Shown: positions 51,328-51,875 of the stretch, piece after piece
Layout: each line of letters begins with the position of its first letter
Numbering within the stretch: position 1 is the stretch's first letter
DNA from: an uncultured Eubacteriales bacterium
GTDB taxonomy: Bacteria > Bacillota > Clostridia > Oscillospirales > Acutalibacteraceae
Assembly: GCA_934457115.1 (NCBI GenBank)
Contig: CAKSHI010000011.1
Location: 1-51,875, forward strand
Direction: 5' to 3'
DNA length: 51,875 nt
The notes under the pieces: generated by a model
What the model was told of the DNA's origin: nothing
Seen by the model: only the letters and a program-made list of their open reading frames with translations
Databases searched by the model: none
Translations under genes and position numbers: made by a program

Positions 51328-51729
51328 ATGTATAATAAAGAGTCTTATTTCTATGGAACAGGAAGAAGAAAAAGTTCTGTTGCTCGTGTAAGAGTTTATA
51401 AAGGAACAGGAAAAGTTACAATCAATGATCGTGACATAGACGATTATTTTGGCTTGGAAACTTTAAAAGTTATTGTTCGTCAACCATTGGTTTTGACAGG
51501 AACAAGCGATAAATTTGACATTGTATGCCGCGTAGCAGGTGGTGGAGTTACAGGTCAAGCCGGAGCTATTCGTCACGGTATTTCAAGAGCCCTATTACAA
51601 TATGATTCTGAGAATCTTCGCCCAGCATTGAAGAAAGCAGGATTCTTAACTCGTGACCCGAGAATGAAAGAACGTAAGAAATACGGTCTTAAAGCTGCTC
51701 GTCGCGCTCCTCAATTTAGTAAGAGATAA
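51328..51729 (+). CDS. rpsI: 30S ribosomal protein S9
   Basis: 133 residues. It lies at the tRNA P site of the 30S subunit. YFYGTGRRKSSVARV at the start, GGGVTGQAGAIRHGISRALL in the middle and the basic C-terminal tail RRAPQFSKR, reaching toward the P-site tRNA, are diagnostic. AAAGGGG precedes the ATG. Confidence 0.97.
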   Translation: MYNKESYFYGTGRRKSSVARVRVYKGTGKVTINDRDIDDYFGLETLKVIVRQPLVLTGTSDKFDIVCRVAGGGVTGQAGAIRHGISRALLQYDSENLRPALKKAGFLTRDPRMKERKKYGLKAARRAPQFSKR

Positions 51730-51744
51730 TTTGACAGCGAAAAT

Positions 51745-51793
51745 AAATCCCATATATTCAAGGTTTTCCTTGGATTTGTGGGATTTTTCTTTT
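51745..51793 (+). terminator. rpsI terminator
   Basis: Outer stem AAATCCCA (51745-51752) with TGGGATTT (51779-51786); an imperfect inner stem closes on TTTT. TTCTTTTT follows. Confidence 0.8.
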
Positions 51794-51820
51794 TGTCCGT
51801 TTTCCTGTTTTTTTACCCGT

Positions 51821-51875
51821 TAGTAACACGTTAGAAACAAGATAGTAACACTAAATTGGATATCTTGTGCAAGAT
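51821..51875 (+). repeat. Short repeats at window end
   Basis: TAGTAACAC occurs at 51821-51829 and 51843-51851. ATCTTG (51862-51867) and CAAGAT (51870-51875) form an inverted repeat with a 2-nt centre. The context is cut off by the window edge. Confidence 0.4.

Noticed and set aside
1..51875. CRISPR arrays, tRNA or rRNA genes, IS elements, prophage genes
   Set aside because: No regularly spaced repeats, tRNA-like cloverleaf ends, transposase or phage motifs were noticed on reading either strand; this was by eye, without tRNAscan or a repeat finder.

Overview
The window is a gene-dense, AT-rich stretch (about one third G+C by eye, not computed) of a low-GC Gram-positive anaerobe, most likely a spore-forming member of class Clostridia. 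The reasons are SpoIIE, a zinc-type L33, class B sortase, PerR, both forms of rubrerythrin, a flavodiiron protein with its rubredoxin, and SigA-type promoters. TTG start codons are unusually common: ftsK, rplJ, murC, spoIIE, the tRNA methyltransferase, the K+ transporter, the MATE exporter, thiI and its cysteine desulfurase all fit TTG best. I saw no tRNA or rRNA gene, CRISPR array, IS element or prophage.

Layout. 1-3002: partial YmfH-like peptidase, lgt and folD. 3082-4064: reverse rubrerythrin and PerR, divergent from a secreted DUF6273 protein. 5326-10949: tepA, uppP, ftsK, a ComEC-like metallo-beta-lactamase protein and DUF3006. 11136-15311: K+ transporter and valS. 15566-18946: rpmG-secE-nusG-rplK-rplA-rplJ-rplL, which carries several RNA control elements. 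19196-24256: a UbiB-like protein with broken kinase motifs, three small membrane-protein genes and murC. 24331-31693: orphan ilvN, two bPH2 membrane proteins, an MTA/SAH nucleosidase, a dicarboxylate/amino-acid symporter, a second M16 peptidase and a MATE exporter. 31798-36931: pnp, rpsO and spoIIE on the minus strand. 37164-39322: tRNA methyltransferase, rsmI, rubrerythrin. 40666-43139: zinc/manganese-type ABC uptake operon. 43304-46768: CrtO-like acyltransferase, rsmE, the rubredoxin/flavodiiron pair and small membrane proteins. 46920-50653: cysteine desulfurase, thiI, a degenerate CinA-like domain and sortase B. 50882-51729: rplM-rpsI.

How it fits together. Most genes are housekeeping: translation, RNA decay and modification, envelope lipid carriers and lipoproteins, and oxygen defence. 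Reducing power probably flows through rubredoxin domains to peroxide-reducing rubrerythrins and an O2-reducing flavodiiron protein, with PerR as the likely regulator. The most interesting material lies in RNA leaders and degenerate proteins. There are two copies of an L1-stalk-like RNA motif, one before rplK and one before rplA, and an L10 leader with an attenuator. Structured leaders precede rpsO and pnp. A 16-bp hairpin buries the rubrerythrin Shine-Dalgarno. The spoIIE promoter has a 22-bp spacer of the Spo0A-activated kind. The two degenerate proteins are the UbiB-family pseudokinase after rplL and the CinA-like domain after thiI. I did not find a clear new multi-gene system.
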